Positions 62,986 through 64,000 of a DNA stretch of 64,000 nt are shown here, one piece after another; the first letter of the stretch is position 1; each line of letters begins with the position of its first letter. This stretch comes from Balneolales bacterium (GTDB lineage Bacteria > Bacteroidota > Rhodothermia > Balneolales > Natronogracilivirgulaceae): NCBI GenBank assembly GCA_007134845.1, contig SLKA01000030.1, forward strand, positions 1-64,000, given 5' to 3'. The notes under the pieces were generated by a model, which was not told the origin of the DNA, searched no databases, and saw nothing but the letters and a program-made list of their open reading frames with translations. Made by a program: the position numbers and the translations under genes.

Positions 62986-63636
62986 ATGAAAAAAACAAAT
63001 TACTGCAGAAATTTTTCACTGGTTCTGGCCCTGGCCATGGTATTCACCGCAAGTTGTGATGTTAATAACAGCTCCAAGTTGTCCTTTGGGGACAGGAGTG
63101 ATGTGGTTCCCTACCTGAACCCGATTGATGGTGCCGATAACGTAACCGTTAGGGTGAAAAGAAATAACGATGTCAGTTATTTCGATATTAACCTGTCGCA
63201 AATCGAGTCCAGAGCAGGCATTGCAAACGGAAAGTATTACGGCTGGTGTGCAAACTGGAATGCCCCGATTGATATGGATCGGGATTATGAAGGTATCACA
63301 CTCTATTCATCCCGGGACGACAAGAACTGGAAAAAGATGAATTACTTTCTGAACAACAGGGAGCACTACTCCATGACGATTGAGGGGGCCGGCTACAAGG
63401 AGATGCAATCCGTAGTCTGGGCATTGATTGATTTCAATGAATTTGACGTCGAAAGAGATGGTATTCTGGAGGATGTCAACAAGGAAGCTTACCATGCCAT
63501 GCTGAGTGACGTGCGTGAAAACGCTGACACTTTCGAGCAAACGGATACGACCATACGCGCTGTGCTGGCAGATATGTCAATACATAAGACCGATGGCAAA
63601 AGTACACAGACGGTTATTGTAGAAGTAACGAATTAA
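62986..63636 (+). CDS. Small lipoprotein of unknown function
   Basis: ATG 62986 gives a standard lipoprotein leader (MKKTNYCRNFSLVLALAMVF, lipobox TASC with Cys24). An upstream extension of 20 residues is not needed. The mature part of about 190 residues is hydrophilic with no recognised motif: GDRSDVVPYLNPIDGADNVTV, GWCANWNAPIDMDRDYEGIT. Its sequence pattern hints at a surface-exposed beta-fold. A second lipoprotein gene follows in the same direction at 63885. Confidence 0.8.
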   Translation: MKKTNYCRNFSLVLALAMVFTASCDVNNSSKLSFGDRSDVVPYLNPIDGADNVTVRVKRNNDVSYFDINLSQIESRAGIANGKYYGWCANWNAPIDMDRDYEGITLYSSRDDKNWKKMNYFLNNREHYSMTIEGAGYKEMQSVVWALIDFNEFDVERDGILEDVNKEAYHAMLSDVRENADTFEQTDTTIRAVLADMSIHKTDGKSTQTVIVEVTN

Positions 63637-63742
63637 TCTTGTTTGTATGGCATGCCGGTTGTTTGAAACTCATGTAAAATAGCGGGATCACAAAATGTTG
63701 TTATGAGTCGGAACATTAATAAAATCTAACAATACCTTGCTC

Positions 63743-63795
63743 ACAGATTTGCTATTATGCAATTCAGATACAATACAGATTTACTATCATACAAT
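63743..63795 (+). repeat. 21-bp direct repeats spaced 32 bp
   Basis: ACAGATTTGCTATTATGCAAT (63743) and ACAGATTTACTATCATACAAT (63775) share 18 of 21 bases. The start-to-start spacing of 32 bp is close to three helix turns, as for tandem regulator sites upstream of the second lipoprotein. Confidence 0.5.
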
Positions 63796-63855
63796 ATAGT
63801 CATGTGAAATGAACATGACAGCCTCGGGCTGACACACATTTGGACTATATACATC

Positions 63856-63888
63856 ATGAAAAAATCAATATCGAGGGATCGACCATGA
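63856..63888 (+). other. Ten-codon leader frame overlapping the next start (ATGA)
   Basis: ATG at 63856 opens MKKSISRDRP and stops at TGA 63886-63888, overlapping the lipoprotein ATG at 63885 by four bases. GAGGGA lies nine bases before 63885. It could couple translation of the lipoprotein, or be chance. Confidence 0.3.
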
Positions 63889-64000
63889 AACATTTGAAAG
63901 CAATCAAGTTACTACTTCCGATGCTGCTTGTTGCATTTGTTATCACACAATGTGACATCCAGGATTCGAATGTAGGAACATTTGAAGATGCAACTGATAA
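63885..64000 (+). CDS. Second small lipoprotein, 3' end outside window
   Basis: ATG at 63885 starts MKHLKAIKLLLPMLLVAFVI, followed by the lipobox FVITQC (Cys23) and DIQDSNVG. The frame is open to the window edge. It resembles the preceding lipoprotein only in the type of leader. Function cannot be judged. Confidence 0.8.
   Translation, partial: MKHLKAIKLLLPMLLVAFVITQCDIQDSNVGTFEDATD

Overview
The window is 64 kb of chromosome from a Gram-negative bacterium of the Bacteroidota/Balneolota type. Evidence: several signal-peptidase-II lipoproteins, many outer-membrane beta-barrels (DUF5723-like, PorV-like, helix-hairpin-helix plus barrel), a DUF4835 protein, a UpxY-type NusG paralogue, Tat-exported sugar enzymes, and one clear TTTG-N20-TAnnTTTG promoter. 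A member of the Balneolales or Rhodothermia is my best guess; this is an inference from gene families, not a database result.

Layout. 1-1433: a large reverse-strand gene running off the left edge, probably exported. 1.8-7 kb: tRNA-Ser(GGA), then a 1079-residue lipoprotein with a DUF5723-type barrel. 7-10.2 kb: NAD salvage (pncB, pncA) with a DadA-like oxidase. 10.3-15.9 kb: envelope lipoproteins, a beta-propeller, membrane proteins and mltG. 15.9-22.4 kb: a periplasmic-binding-type TPR protein, guaA, gcvH and the efp-accB-accC operon. 22.4-28.2 kb: an Na+-coupled transporter, a GH13 debranching enzyme and metG. 28.4-29.9 kb: a UpxY-exosortase-membrane protein operon. 29.9-37.5 kb: envelope genes, pcm and galE. 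37.6-38 kb: an IS4-type transposase relic. 38.2-42.5 kb: a four-gene ThuA / Gfo-Idh-MocA / Hyi-like isomerase / DUF1080 sugar operon, then a DUF368 transporter, a double UspA protein and a LolA-like protein. 46-49 kb: a CAU tRNA and a Ser/Thr kinase with TPRs. 49-50 kb: a gene-poor gap with an ATPase relic. 50-54 kb: a NirK-like three-cupredoxin protein facing a siroheme nitrite/sulfite reductase. 54.8-62.7 kb: acyl-CoA synthetase, an outer-membrane protein, an OB-fold protein, a TIM-barrel lipoprotein, a YqiA-like esterase and a CheR-CapA fusion. 63-64 kb: two small lipoproteins, the second cut by the window edge.

The most striking items are the CheR methyltransferase fused to a CapA metallophosphatase, the NirK-like protein with altered copper-site and catalytic residues, the orphan exosortase operon, and a recurring pattern of short tandem repeats (mostly 15 or 18 nt, so frame-preserving) placed in variable parts of otherwise conserved genes: a signal peptide, the GalE loop, protein tails and linkers. 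An 18-nt repeat with a TCCGGAA core occurs both inside a signal peptide (32885-33031) and between genes (58273-58325).

Most of the window looks like ordinary chromosome. I see no CRISPR array, prophage, rRNA or known antiphage defence operon.
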